Shown here: positions 36,519-49,500 of the stretch, one piece after another
Layout: each line of letters begins with the position of its first letter
How positions within the stretch are numbered: the stretch's first letter is position 1
Assembly: GCA_008692225.1 (NCBI GenBank)
Contig: VICG01000007.1
Span: 1,832,501 to 1,896,500 of the forward strand
DNA from: Monilinia fructicola
Taxonomy: Eukaryota; Ascomycota; Leotiomycetes; Helotiales; Sclerotiniaceae
Direction of reading: 5' to 3'
DNA length: 64,000 nucleotides
Made by a program: the position numbers and the translations under genes
Notes under the pieces: model-generated
Database searches by the model: none
The model's input: only the letters and a program-made list of their open reading frames with translations
Told to the model about the DNA's origin: nothing

Positions 36519-39309
36519 ATGGCGGAACATGCAGGAGCAGTTCCGCCCATTGATATTACAAGTTTTAATTGCCAAACTCGCAAGCAAAGAGTAGGTGCTC
36601 AATCAACCATCTCTTAACTGGAACGTTGTTACGATCGCAAGAACCTGGAGTTGGTGGATGGTCATTTTGATAGTCTCATGTGAAGTCTTGTGGTCATTTC
36701 CATGAAGCTGGTCATATATCAGTAGTACCTTACTACACATCATCGATGGGGCCATCTTCTTTCTCGTCACATCCAAATGTTCATTCCCACCTCATACTTA
36801 CTCGTTGCAGTTTCAGGAACATGAATTTCTACAAAGATTCAACGATTCTCAGGCCCACACTTACCATCTCCCCAGAAATGCTAAGACGACTTGTTTGAAT
36901 GGTGCCCCTCTACCCTCAACCTGGAGAATGAACCTGATAGCTTTATCACAGAAGTATAATGTGTGTTCATCTGATACACTTCTTCTAATCAAGATGCTCA
37001 TATGATTGCAGATCTATTTTGCGGCATTCAAGGATACAATACACGTTACAAGGCCTCGAACACTCAAGCAAATCTTGCCCGGTGTACCCGACTTGATTCT
37101 CAGGTTACCTGTCTCGAAAAATGCTGGTGCGGCTTTCTTCCCAGATCGCCCGCACTGCATCAACAATATGATGATTGGTAACCTGGGTAGCAAAGAGATA
37201 TTGTTATTCTGTTGTGATGATGGAGATGTCACGGCATATTATACGGACTTAATAGCAGAAGAACTTCAACAACAAACAGTGGAGAGTAGACCATCATCAA
37301 TTCCTATCTCAAACGCACAGCCGTGAGTACTCAATCTTTAGTACGTCGTCTAATTCTTATTTTTTTCCAAGGTTTTTCCTCGAAAACGTTGGTGCAAGTG
37401 CTTGGGGTCTTGCTATTCATAAAAAATCTCGCCTTATTGCAGTAAGCTCTAACAAAATAGAAGTTACCGTGTTTGTTCATGGCACTTATAGCAAAGACAC
37501 TTGCAATTGCGCCAATGCGGGCACTCTTTTGTATCCTTCCTTCGACCAGTTTGTTCAGTGTAGCAAGACTCCAACGCCGTTCCCTGTCCAAGAATGTCAT
37601 TCCACGGGTTTCAGGTATTTGGTCAATGGAGCCTATGAGGATAGTTTATTTCCTCTGAGATGTGGAATATTTTGTACTTTGGAAAACCTTGCCCTGGCAA
37701 CAAGATGTTCTCGTAACTTCAGAATAATCCTGAAACCAGGGCCTTCTTCTGGAAACATTCCTGCCATTTGTTTCGCTGATGATAATCAAGGCTTAGCCGA
37801 ATCAGTCATTGCTACTGATATATCAGGCGATTTGTGGTCGTTGGGCATATGGCGGAAAAGCTCTACGCTTCTTGGGCAAGTCCTTCGTGACAATGAATTA
37901 GGGCATCCCCAGATGTCAGTACACTCTCCGATCATCAAATTATGATTTCTGACGAGATTAGGGGCTGGGGGGTCATGACTATCCCACTGAGATATTTCAA
38001 ACTCTCCCCGAACTTTCAAGATGCTTTGGGCATAGATGATCTGGAACCCGTTTTGGATAAATCTCTGCCAAACAGGAAGGGTATCACTTGTATAAATATT
38101 ACTTCCAGCATGAGGCGTGTTGATATGTATCCCCGAATTTTGCAAGATGCGATCGAGGAATCTCCATATCCACCAATGCCAGATGATCTTCGGTTTCTCG
38201 AAGCGTATCTGAACTTGGAAGCGAATTATAGCACGAATGAAATGAGTGGTTGTCAAAGCTTCATACTTGCTAGTACTAGGATTAACCTTAACCTGGATGA
38301 TCCTCTTGAGGGCTATCCAGAAAGTCGCAAAAGATACGCCGAGCTAATACGTCACACGGATTCGTCAACCATCACAAACTCTGATTACTATGGATTGAAA
38401 CAAGATAGAGAAGATACCGATAGTGACTCGCCACCCAGTCAGTTGATTGGATTAGATAAGTTGAAGAGACATGATCCAATTCCATTTCATCTACGGACGA
38501 CACCATCTGCTCCAAAATTCAGTGGGTTCGTTGAACGAGTTGAGTCCCTGATCGCTGAGAATTCTAATTCGAATTCCCCCCTGCCCATACTCAGTAACGG
38601 GGATGTCATCCTTCGGAGTTGGCAGGATAGCATCGAACTTTTGCCTTCATCTCGTGTCTTCCCTCCATCGATATGTTCAGACAAATTTTTTCGTCGAGGA
38701 TTTCCGACCGCCTTTGGAAGAAGTTTCCATCATATTTCTAGGGCTAACATGATGGCATTGATTCCTGAATTATCACTTGTGGTCGTGGCTTGTCAAAATG
38801 GTCAGGCCGCTCTACTGACGCTTACTGCAGTGAGTATTCCGTCCTACAAAGCTCCAGTTACTACTTTTCGCGTTGAAGATATCCTTCCACCTCGTAAATA
38901 TGAGACAATTTATATCATCGGTCATGAAGGACCGAAACCTCCACTACTGGGAATGGCAGTATCCCCAATACAGGAAGGTGAAGGGATCAAATTGAATGCT
39001 GGAAAACATCCGAAGAAATGGAGGCTTATCATGCAGGATTATGATCATACGGTTTGGACTTATGAGTTGAGTAGAGATGAAAACAATAATTTGTGTATTT
39101 TTTTGAGGTTAGCTAAATGGTTTCATGGGTGCTCATGGAGTTGGTATATTTTTACAGCGCACCAAGGCAGCAGTGGGATAAGATACCAAATCGTTTCATT
39201 GGCAATGGCTGCATATGGCGTTGGGATAAATGATATTGGGTTTTGGAAATATCAAACTAGAGTTGATAAGATTTGGCAGTTTCACTGTTATCAGCGGTTT
39301 AAATTATAG
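36519..39309 (+). CDS. CRT10: CRT10-like WD/beta-propeller regulatory protein
   Basis: Five exons: 36519-36590, 36811-36960, 37012-37322, 37372-37914 and 37962-39309; introns of 220, 51, 49 and 47 bases, all phases consistent, 807 residues. Exon 1 (24 residues, donor GTAGGT) is the least certain. Family blocks: STWRMNLIALSQKYN joined to IYFAAFKDTIHV, the PDLILRLPVSKNAGAAFFPD and HCINNMMIGNLGSKEILLFC blocks, FFLENVGASAWGLAIHKKSR, LIAVSSNKIEVTVF, then the FRIILKPGPSSGNIPAICF block with ATDISGDLWSLGIW, and GWGVMTIPLRYF. The C-terminal part covers the LVVVACQNGQAALLTL block and PLLGMAVSP. In yeast Crt10 influences transcription of ribonucleotide reductase genes; the role in filamentous fungi is less known. 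Unlike several neighbours, the frame is unbroken. Confidence 0.88.
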
Positions 39310-41499
39310 TTAATCCATTCTATGAACAAAACGTTTTCTGACACATGGGTGTAAACAGCGAATTTTATATTGTACCTGCTTTTGCATGTTTCATTTCGCC
39401 ATCTCAAAAGGTTTCTTTGAGGCATCTTAGATTGTGTCTTGCTTCAATTCTTGATCATCTCCATATGAATGAAGTACAGTCCACCAGTGGTCCTTGCAAC
39501 AAGAGAAATCAGTTTGCATATTGTATTTCGTTAAATTTACCATTAGTGAATCTCAAATTTGGGGTCAGATCCATATTGTAAAATATTCTTTACGGTACTG
39601 CTATTTCTCTGCTCCCTTATTACTTCTTGAGGTGTTATGGTGACGGCGGTTCGGTTGATGGGGAATTGAGTTGGGTGCGTAAGCGAGGTCCTTGCTTACC
39701 TGAGGGATGAAAGGATACCTGGACATCTTGCAATTCACACACTGTAGATCGACTTTGATCTTCATTTCATCTTGGATGCGGATTTTTCGTTTGAATATTG
39801 CTTAGTTTTGAAGCGTGGTACCTCGCTTCCGCTGGGTGGGGGGCTTTATTTCGAGATGTTGGGATGTTTGTCATCGGGGAGGGGGGAAAGATAGATTATG
39901 TATCCTATTCTGATTAGCTCCTGTGCCCTATTTTCTTGGATTATACGACTTCTTCTAAATGTATTGATTTTCGTACTTACCAAAATAACAAATTTCAGTA
40001 TTTAATACCAACTCCTCGGTGGTATCGTCTTGGTCAATACTACGCGCTTTCTTCTCCCTTGATTTTGCTTTCTTGTTCCCGCATCTGCTGCGTTTTGGCG
40101 GAATTCGACTGGTTTATGTCTCTTTTATTCTTAATATCAAAGCCCATATATTTTTCTAGTTTCGTTTTAGGTCGTTAAAAGTGGCGTTTTCTTTGATTCT
40201 TTATGATTCTTTTTTCCTCGATTGCAGAGGCCTTGCTTGGCGTGTTCAACGTTGGGTTTTGCTTGGGTTAAGTTAGCTGAGGCGTTTCTCCCAGGTTTAT
40301 GGTCTGCCTCTCATCACAACCCCAACTGACCCTTCTTCACCTGCAGCGCAAATCTCTGTATAACCTCATTTTGAGCTATGATCACCCTGGATTCTTGAAG
40401 CTTACGCTTGCTAGATAGATACCTTCTGCTCCCATATATTTGAGATGGCGGAGGACTTCTCAAGTCACGTTGGTCAAGTGGCGAGTATATGCCGTGGTTT
40501 TGGGGGAGGATTTGTTAGTCTCCTCGCCTTCGTTGGATCTCAGTTCCACGATTTTCATAGTACACCTTTTTGGTGAAAGCCTCATCAATATAGACTTTGT
40601 AAGATCAAACGACCTCGATAATTGCTTCCCGAAAGCGGGAATCACATATCGTTTCGGGTTTGTTAAACTTACAATTTGGGAAAATTGGTCACTTTAGATT
40701 ACTTGTAGATTTTGAAGTCGCCCCTTGATTTCGCATCGAGCTGAACTGAGATATGGGAGATAAATAAATAGCTCTGAAACTTTGTGATATTACTTAAGGA
40801 TCAGAAAATTTAGAACAACTTCTCGTCATAATAGATTAGATTGGATGGATCACATGATTATCGCGAATGATCTTTTCACAGTTGGGAACCTGATCAAATA
40901 TTCAATTTGCTGTAGGCTTGGGAGTAAAACCCTCTTAAAGATGTCTATATGAATATACTACAAATCTAACAACCCACATCGACACCACCGCTACCAGGAG
41001 TGAAGTCCATTCTATATCAGCCCCCAAATTACTGGCAGCATGAGCAGAGCTACCATCGATATCCTCTCCACTCAGTTTCCCCTGACAGCTTCCACCTACC
41101 GATCCATCACTTCCACTCAAACTCCTGTAGCCAATCCAGACCAGATATCTCAATGTTGACGGTTTTTAAGCATGACTTTAATCACATTGGAGACGTTATC
41201 TTCAAAGTTCGTATATTTTAACGACAGACACGGCTCCCACTCTGTAATCTCCCACCAGGATCCGTCGCACGTTCTATTCGAAGTATTATAAAGGTCCCGA
41301 TATGCAGGTATGCACTTCAATGCAAGGAATAGAAGCTCTAGGGGGTTCCAGAAGAGGGCGCAGGTACTAAGGGTGATACCTCTCCTCTTTGACCAAGTTC
41401 TGAATACTGGGGCGACTCATCCCAGATTCCATCCCCATCCAGTCACGAAGACCATATTCGATCAAAGTTGTGCAGTTAAGAGATCCTGCATCAACTTTC
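39310..41499. other. Gene-free interval
   Basis: Normal base composition. ORFs of up to about 85 codons on both strands, none with a recognisable motif. Nothing else seen. Confidence 0.4.
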
Positions 41500-44400
41500 T
41501 GCATCCTCTTGCTGCTATCCGGGCTGATCGCAAGTCGTAGTCTGGGAGTCGATTGTGCTGACGGACTCGATGTGAGTAGATGGTCTAGGTCGCGCTACCA
41601 ATGGCAGGCTCAACAATAGTCGCGGCGCCGCTGGGTCTTGAATGTAGTAATATCTCTCGGTACAGATTCTTGGGGAGTCTTGCGCTTGACCAGACACGGT
41701 GAGCAGAGTCACGAGTGGCAGCCATTTTGTGAATATCCTCACGGGTCTTTGATAGAGCTGCCACGGCCACCCGAAAAGATATCTCCAGCGATTTGCTTGT
41801 GCGTTAGCACTAAGCGTAAGGGGGAAGAAATTGGTAAGCTCTTGAGCGGTTGGTGAGTGTCTGAAGACAGATAAATAGAACAGGATAGCATATCTGGTGA
41901 TCAAAGTGGTTATTGACCACGAATATTTCACAATCACAGTCTTGAATTCTGTTTGTGCTCGTAGTAGACAGCCGCAAATGGAGTATCCAATGGACGATGG
42001 ACGCACATCTCTTATGAGTACTGATGACGAATCACCAATTTAATTTCCAGTATTCATCATCATATTGGTGTTCTCGGATCCACCAGTCATATACAAATGG
42101 TGCAAATGTTGGAAAGCAACATCAAATGTGATTGAACTATCGATGATGGGAATCGTGAAGGTTTGCATGAATGCTATTGGAGCCCATGCAAGTTCTAGTA
42201 GCATCGCCTTTTGTGCACCAGTAAGCTCAACTGGCTTCATGGATGGTGATGATGATTTTTTCTGCTTTCACTAGCCAAAGAGGAGCAACACCACACTCTG
42301 TGCAGGTTCAGTTGTAGTTTCTGCCACTGAAGAGTCGATGATTCCTTCTTCATCATCCTTCTCAGCTTTCTTTGTGGTCGGCTTGCCTTTGGTCTTTGCT
42401 TCAAAATAGCTGGTCCGCCAGCAGACTAGCTGAATGGATGGCTGTGACAAGAGTGGCAGACTCTGAGGGGTTGTCTACCCTTGACTCCATCTGAGACCTC
42501 ATATGGTTTACTGAGTTTTCGATCTGATTGTTCGGATACTATTGAGTCTAGAAGCAACCGCAGCCTTCTCTGGCTCCACTAAGCCCGCGTAGCATTCCCG
42601 CGATGGCATAGACCTCCCAGAGGAAAGGCAGAGCGCGGGATTCGCATGAAATTGGATCGATGAGTTTATAATATCAACTTCTAGGCATTTTCGGGATGTT
42701 GTTAAGACGGAGACAAACAACAGATCCATGAGGGGTCGCCTGACTTTGAATTTTGTTCCCCTCATTGGTGAAGAGCCGGGAACTTCTTGCTTCAGCTTTC
42801 TGCGTCTGTTAATTGAGGTCTGACCGCACGCAACTTGAAGCTCAATTTGAGACCTCAAGACCTTTGAGTCTGAACTCTCCATCCACTGTTCAATAAGTGG
42901 ATGGACAAGCATCACATCCAAATTTCGTCATCTAGATTACCATTGATACACTCTTCGGGAATACCAGCTTGCTGCAAAGAAGATTCCAACCTAAAACATC
43001 TTGCACTGCTGAACTCCCACTCCTCAACTTGGTTCTCAGCGCTCGAGAAAGGTAAGGTAATTTGCCCGATTGATCAAAAAGGGTCTTTGATATCCTTTTT
43101 ATGATCTAGTTTACTGACATTCCGGTCGTATTTCAGTACAATGCGAGACTAGGTTGGTAGTACTCATGGCCAAGATGGGCACGAGACATTGAATTGTCGA
43201 TAACTTGTAGGTCAGTTGCCCCCTCACTCACCAGGAGCGCAGTAGAAGAAGCTCTGGTAATTTCTCAATCTTGAATCTATGCCACTTCTGGCTTGAGAAG
43301 TCAAGAACAAGATCGACAAAATTGAAGAATGTATCGCCATGATACCATGGGGCTTTCCGTGTTTGCTTGACAAAGCTTAGCATCATAATCATTTTTTCTG
43401 ATCAGCGTGAATATTACCTGATCGTCACCGTATACACGGGAGTAGCATACAAGAAGAAGCCTTCTTTCTGCCTTGATGTCTGAAAGAGCCAGTTTCAGGT
43501 TGAAATAACCCGACAACCATGAGAGGCCTCAATAAAATGACCAGACAAGCTTCTGGCCCTTCATGGCAGGCTTGAAGAAAGTCAAAGAAAGACATGCTAA
43601 ATAGTCACAAATTTTCGACCCTCCGAGATGAAAAGGAGTGCGAGTGTATTGGGGAACCAGCCTCCATCCTCTTTCTAAAAACATATTCATTATCAATGAC
43701 AAACACACAACCACACTAGTTCTGTTGCTGGAAAGCATGGTAGAAAGTTGTTTCCCCTTGCATTGTAGTATAATAGACCCGTTGCCGATGGAAGGCTATC
43801 TCCAAAAGACCATGATCTGGGCGAGAACCCCTACGGAAGCTACAGGAGCATCCAGTTCGATGATTTAGGGTTCTAAAGGATCGATTGCGGATAGTCGAGA
43901 CTTGGAAGTAATACCATAGATGTTTAGCCAATCTTTTCCTGCCAGTGTGGGACCGCGGCACACAGTATGCCTGCTTGAAACTCGTGGTTGACTAGTTCCC
44001 CCACGATAAAAGATATCTCATGGCGTTCAGCTGTCCCTTTATATGCTATTTTGCAAGATTCACTTCCTTATGATGAGATGGAAAATCTTCACCATGGGAG
44101 AAGATCTTTTTGCAAAACATATCGACCATGAAGCGTTCTTGCTACGCAATCAACAGAAGAATTCGAGGTTTCAAAGGTAGAATGAGGAAGAACACACCAC
44201 CTCGGCACAAGACATTCAGCCGAGATAGTAAGATGCTTTGCTTAACCTGGTCATTACCCAAGTTAACCTCAATAGCTTAGAGTAAGAACCAATGAAGAGC
44301 TGATTGTCGGCTTTTCTTGTTGGTAGCATGTTCACTTTCATTATGACATCGAGAATACCGCCGTCATCTGTATGAGAGTAGTGATATTCAACTAGGGACA

Positions 44401-45750
44401 TAATAAGCCTTGGCGTGATGTAAGAGTCGAAGAGGAAATGTAGATCGAGGAGTTGAATTATGAGAAGGACTTTGATGAAGGGACAGCCAAGGATACGATC
44501 ATGTGAGACCATATATTGCAAGCGCAGTGATAGTAGCGACCCATGATATGATATTGTATTCAACTGCCATGGTGTTCGAACCATTTGAAGAAAGGCTTGA
44601 GAATTGGATAAAGGCCAGCAGCTGAAACCTTGTTGACATTATCTTGGCCAAAGAGGAACTATGGAAGGTATTGGTAGCTGTGATACAGTTTGAGCTTTGT
44701 GAATGAGCTTACGAAAGTACTGACACCCTGCGAGCTTTATTGACCAGAGACTGGCATTAAGCAGGAAGCAAGAAGGCAGCAAGAAGATTGAAGAAATCCT
44801 GATCAATTGGGGTCCCTATTGTGAGTATGATCAGCAGACATCAAGCAGATAAGACTTGAGGAACTTACCTGATTCTGAGATCTTATACGATTGGCTGAAA
44901 AGTGGTTACCTTTATGAGTAACATGGTGTTAAGTTCAACTTTACAAGTGAACTGGATAGACTAGGTACTATCAGGATGTGCTGCGTAGCTATAAGTTGAG
45001 ATAAGAACTTACAAAGTTCTAGTCTTATTCAAATTGGAAGTCAGAAGATCGATTGTGCTTGAAAGGCTGGGTTCTAACGAAGGACTTCTGTTGGTTCAGG
45101 ATAGTCTAGGAGGTCTTTGTTATGTTAGCAAGACATCAAGAAAACCTGGTTAGCAGCTGTAAAACTCGAAGGAAAAAGAAACAAGTAAGGAATCATCACA
45201 GCTAGAGATCTCTCAACAGCTAGAACATAGAGTCCACAGCAACTATAGCAGATTGCTGGCGATCTGGAGCTCATCTAGTGCTTATTGAATGCAATGAAGA
45301 TGCTTTTAAGATGCTTTGAAGATGCTCTGAAGGAGATAGATTGAGGTGATGCAACCTGACAGAAGTATAATTACTCTTTGTTGAGTAGGTCGGGCCAAGA
45401 TCTTAAAACTTAATCACAAGAGTGAGAACATGCTCTCTTTGTGATTGAATATTCAGCCAGAGGGGGTAGGGCGTGATTATGGAAGAAGAAAGGTAATATG
45501 CTTACAAGCAACGATCTCTTTCTTAGCTGCACAACAGCAGCACAAGTGGATCGCTGTGTTCCCAGCTGTTTTAATAACAAGTATTCCATGTGAAGAAAGT
45601 GTACGACTTAAAGAAGTACGTGGACAGTAAGTGTTATTTTTATGATCAAATAAGGTCAAGATTTGTTCAAAAGATGGTCGAAAATTAAGGATTTGATGGA
45701 GCAGTTTGATCTTCAATATAAAGTCACTTGTAGATCATCTGCAAGGTGAG
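41500..45750 (-). mobile_element. Probable decayed Ty1/copia-like LTR retrotransposon
   Basis: The minus strand carries a series of short, mutually frame-shifted coding-like pieces over more than 3 kb. At about 43740-43790 (minus) a GNGSIILQCKGKQLST segment with a preceding DAPVASVGV stretch resembles the copia protease region. At about 42290-42410 a Lys/Glu-rich AKTKGKPTTKKAEKDDEEG piece is followed by a stop. Upstream on the same strand (45000-45700) is non-coding sequence that could be LTR and leader. No complete domain, clear LTR pair or primer-binding site was found, so this is a tentative call; an old non-element pseudogene is possible. Confidence 0.3.
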
Positions 45751-46527
45751 ATTTATTAGTTTACAAGGGTAGAAAGCACCCAGACACCTTTGTTTCAAAA
45801 AATAGAAGGAAAACTCTACTCGGCAAACCTCCCAATCAGCGTCTCGGAGAGCTCAAATTTGCTAATATTAATGAATTTTCATTGTGCGTTATATTACTTG
45901 CTCGAACCCCTGTAGGTCCCTGCCTGAGGCGGGCAGACCTAGATCTACCGATTGCAGTTCAGTTCATTACCAAAGCAGTTGGACTTCATAAGGCTGAATA
46001 TATAGGGAGAAACTAAGAGAGGGAATACCTTAATTGCAAAAAGTCCCATTCATTCAGGGAAAATTGGACAAGAAAAGTCACTTACTATGTTTGCTTTATA
46101 GCCATAAAGCTATAGAAAAACAAGACGAATGGGCTGGCAAACCAAGTTGTGAGGAGATCGGTAGTTGTTGGAAGGGGTGCAGAAAGGGGGGTGATCAGAT
46201 GCCGGAAGCTCCCGTTGTTTTATTTCCATCTTAACTAAGCCTGAGATGAAAAATCAAGAGAACAAATCGCGCTACCCCAGGATATTCTCAACATCAAGCT
46301 TCAATTCCGCAGAAATATTCTCACTGCATCGCTTCAATCTCAGATTCAACGGGATCATAGCTTTATATATTTGTCCAACAGAATAGCTTTTCATCTCTTT
46401 GCACAAAACAATACTCCCGTCTCTGAACAGTTTCTTTCTCAAGTACAAGCTTCAATCCCAACTTCAAACCATCAGATATTTCACAGCGCTTTTATCTTCA
46501 GAGCTTCCCCACTGAGGTGCCGCACCA
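45751..46527. other. Promoter and 5' UTR of the Nak1-type gene
   Basis: A short imperfect hairpin, AGGTCCCTGCC then GGCGGGCAGACCT, lies at about 45914-45942. 46290-46500 is CT-rich, as usual for fungal 5' UTRs. No gene is seen. Confidence 0.4.
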
Positions 46528-49500
46528 ATGGCACCTAGGCCTAGGTCCTCAAGAAGACCCTCGCTTGCGAGGCGGTCTCAAGCAAGGCATTCCGGCGTTT
46601 ATGCCAGTGTTATCAGACGTCCCACTAGGGTATTGAGCCTACAAGAGCGAGATGACATTCCTGTTGAAGAGACTTCAGCGAACATTGGGAACAACTTTGA
46701 GGCGAAAATTTCCAGTACTACCATTGCTTCAACATTGAGAGGAATTTCATTGAGCAAGACGCGCTCTAAAGTCTCAACATGGAATTCCATTGAACCTGCG
46801 TCAATACCTGGTCCGGCAATCGAAGGATCTTCAAAACCAACGCGAGCAGAAAAGGCAGCTCGTAAGAAGGCTCTCAAGAAGGCTCGCAAGGAAAACCCCA
46901 ATGTTGACTCAAACTTCATTTACTTGCCTAAGGGGCTCAACAACAAGATTAAGAATAGGGATCCTTTGAGAGCAAAACTAGAAAGATTGTTTAGACCAAA
47001 GAAAAAGAAGAAGACGACTCATCAGCCGCTTGATCGAACGCAACCAGTCTCAACCCCGAGGCTCGCTTACGGAATCGATCGCCCTGAGCCTGCTCCATCA
47101 CGTTTTGCTCCTCCAATTGCACCTGCTAGGGTGTTAGGCAAAAGTATTGAAGAGGATAACACGGGGTCAAGCTTGGGTAGAAACTTCCAAGCACATTGGG
47201 TGGCGACTGAAAAGGAACGAGCAGAACGTGTCAAAGAAGTTCAGTTACAGCACGAACTAAGAAAGGCGACTGACATGAAACTACGGCTGGAAGGGAGAGG
47301 ACAGATCAACGACCCATTAATTGGTAGAGCTCCACCAATAAAATCCGCGCGTTTCAACACTGTGGTCTCTTCAAGCACAAGTGAAGCAAGCCCTCGAGAA
47401 CTTGTGCCTGCAGAGCAAACACGAGCACATCTGTGGGACCGCCCTCAACTTCACGGGAATATCAAAACAACAAAAGAATGTTTGGTGGGAACTACGCCTT
47501 TTACCTCCGATGAGATACTGTCATCAAAGAAGCTCCACTCGGTCTCATTGAAAAATCCAAGTCAGAAGCTATCAAGCTCGCTTGCAGAGTCAATAGAGCC
47601 GTTTATCGTTCCTAGCACAGGTCACAATGACTCAAACACTCAACTTGATCCTCTAGTGCATGAAACTTTGTCCGAAGAGCACTTGGAAAGCTTTCAAAGA
47701 TCGGGTTTGCATCCTGAAAATGGTTGTCAGGAACCAAGTCTTGCCGAAGGGGAGGAAGATGCACCAGAAAGTAACCATAATCAACAGGGCCAGCTTACAA
47801 CCTTCGTCAATGAAAGTTCTGACAACATTCTTGAAACTTATCATGGTCGACCAAAAGGTTTGAAAGACTTGAAATCGACGCGTATTAACTCAGATGAGTT
47901 AATGATTGGAGGAGCAAGATTGTTCAGTCAAGCTAGCTTGGAAAACTCTGCCACTTATGATAATTTTACTAAAACTCTACTTTCCTCAAATACACCAGCA
48001 CCAGAAATTCCCAAGAAATCGCGCCTGCGACAATTATCACAGCAAAATCTGAATTCTAGTACTAGTCTTGTCAAAGATAACCTTACCTTGGCCGTTATCA
48101 ATCCTGTCACCAAAAAAGAAGCTGAAAGCTATCTCTCTGAATTGATCAGCCTCATAGAGGCCCATAAAGAGAGGATGGGATTCCTTGGGAGGAATAAAGA
48201 AGACCATCGTCTCAAGCATGGTGAACTCCAAGTAAGTGAAGCTTAAGGTTGACGAGGTTGACGTTGATTTTGCATATGAAACTAAAATATTATTGTTACT
48301 ACTGCTGACTAACATTGTCTTACTTCCAGGATCCTGGTGCCCCTGTGAAGCCACACAAACTAAAGGCTAGATTATCAAGATTCTTCTCAGGGTTCAAATT
48401 ACCACAAGAGAAGGGTGGTGAAGGAAGGGAAGTCGGTGATCAAGAGGAGGTAGATGTTCAACAAGAATCAGAGGAAGATGATGAAGATGATGTACCAGAC
48501 AATGGTGCATCAAATTTGGTGAGTTTCAATCAACCCTTTAACCATTTTCTTTATTCTTCAGATCAATCAATTGTTTTCAAATGGACATAACACAACAACA
48601 GATACAGCAACAATTACTGACTTTTATTTTTGTGGTTTTTTATAGGATTCCAACGATTCTCATCTGACACACTACCCGCAAACTCATGTCACAGAATTTA
48701 GGGAACAGCGATTAAGTGTCGCATCAGCGACATCGACTCGTGACCAAGTGCCTGCGCCACAGGGCCAGGGCGGGTATACTTCGGATGCTGGGTCTGGTGG
48801 TGATTGTAGAGAGGGGGATGGTCAACAGCGACCATTCCTTTCAAAACTCTCACCCCAGCAGAGGTGGTACTACAATTATAATTACGTACCACCGACTATT
48901 GAAGCCCAAGCTCTCGAATCGAAGGAGACCCGCAAGGAGCGATATCTGAAGGCAGAGAAGGAAGCAGTCCTCGCAAACGAGGCTATTGGTGCTGCATATC
49001 GAGCACTCTTAGAGGAGTTTGACGACCTCGACGCGGCTGCCGATTTCTCTGCCTCTGGAAGCGGAGGGATTGAACGAGACAGCACGAGTGACCGTGCGAA
49101 TAACAAGTCTCACGTGACCTTCGGCGCACTGTCGCACGAAGAACGTGGCTTGCGAACTTCGCCAGCTTTCACAGCTGCTACAAATTCCTCCACTTTCCGA
49201 CAAAAGTCGCAAACTTCATTTGGGTACAAATCCCAGAATTCTTTGCTTCAGGTTCCTAGAGTTACAGAGGATCAGAATACCGGTGGCGCCCGTCGACTCT
49301 TAAGCAGCCAATTTGCTGCGCCTCAACAATCTGAGCCCAGCCCCTTCTCCCAAAGGACTTCGTCGTGCACCACTTCAAGCAGTAAACAACATTACAAGGA
49401 ATCATCAAGCAAGTGGATCAATTCTGATACGCTTTTTGCTGAAGAGAGTGATACAGAAGGTGTTTATCGTGCATATTACCAGAGTTCGGGTTCCGACAAA

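Noticed and set aside
45900..45965. GGGTTCGAGC on the minus strand, tRNA-like
   Set aside because: A short hairpin is present but the D arm and acceptor stem do not pair.
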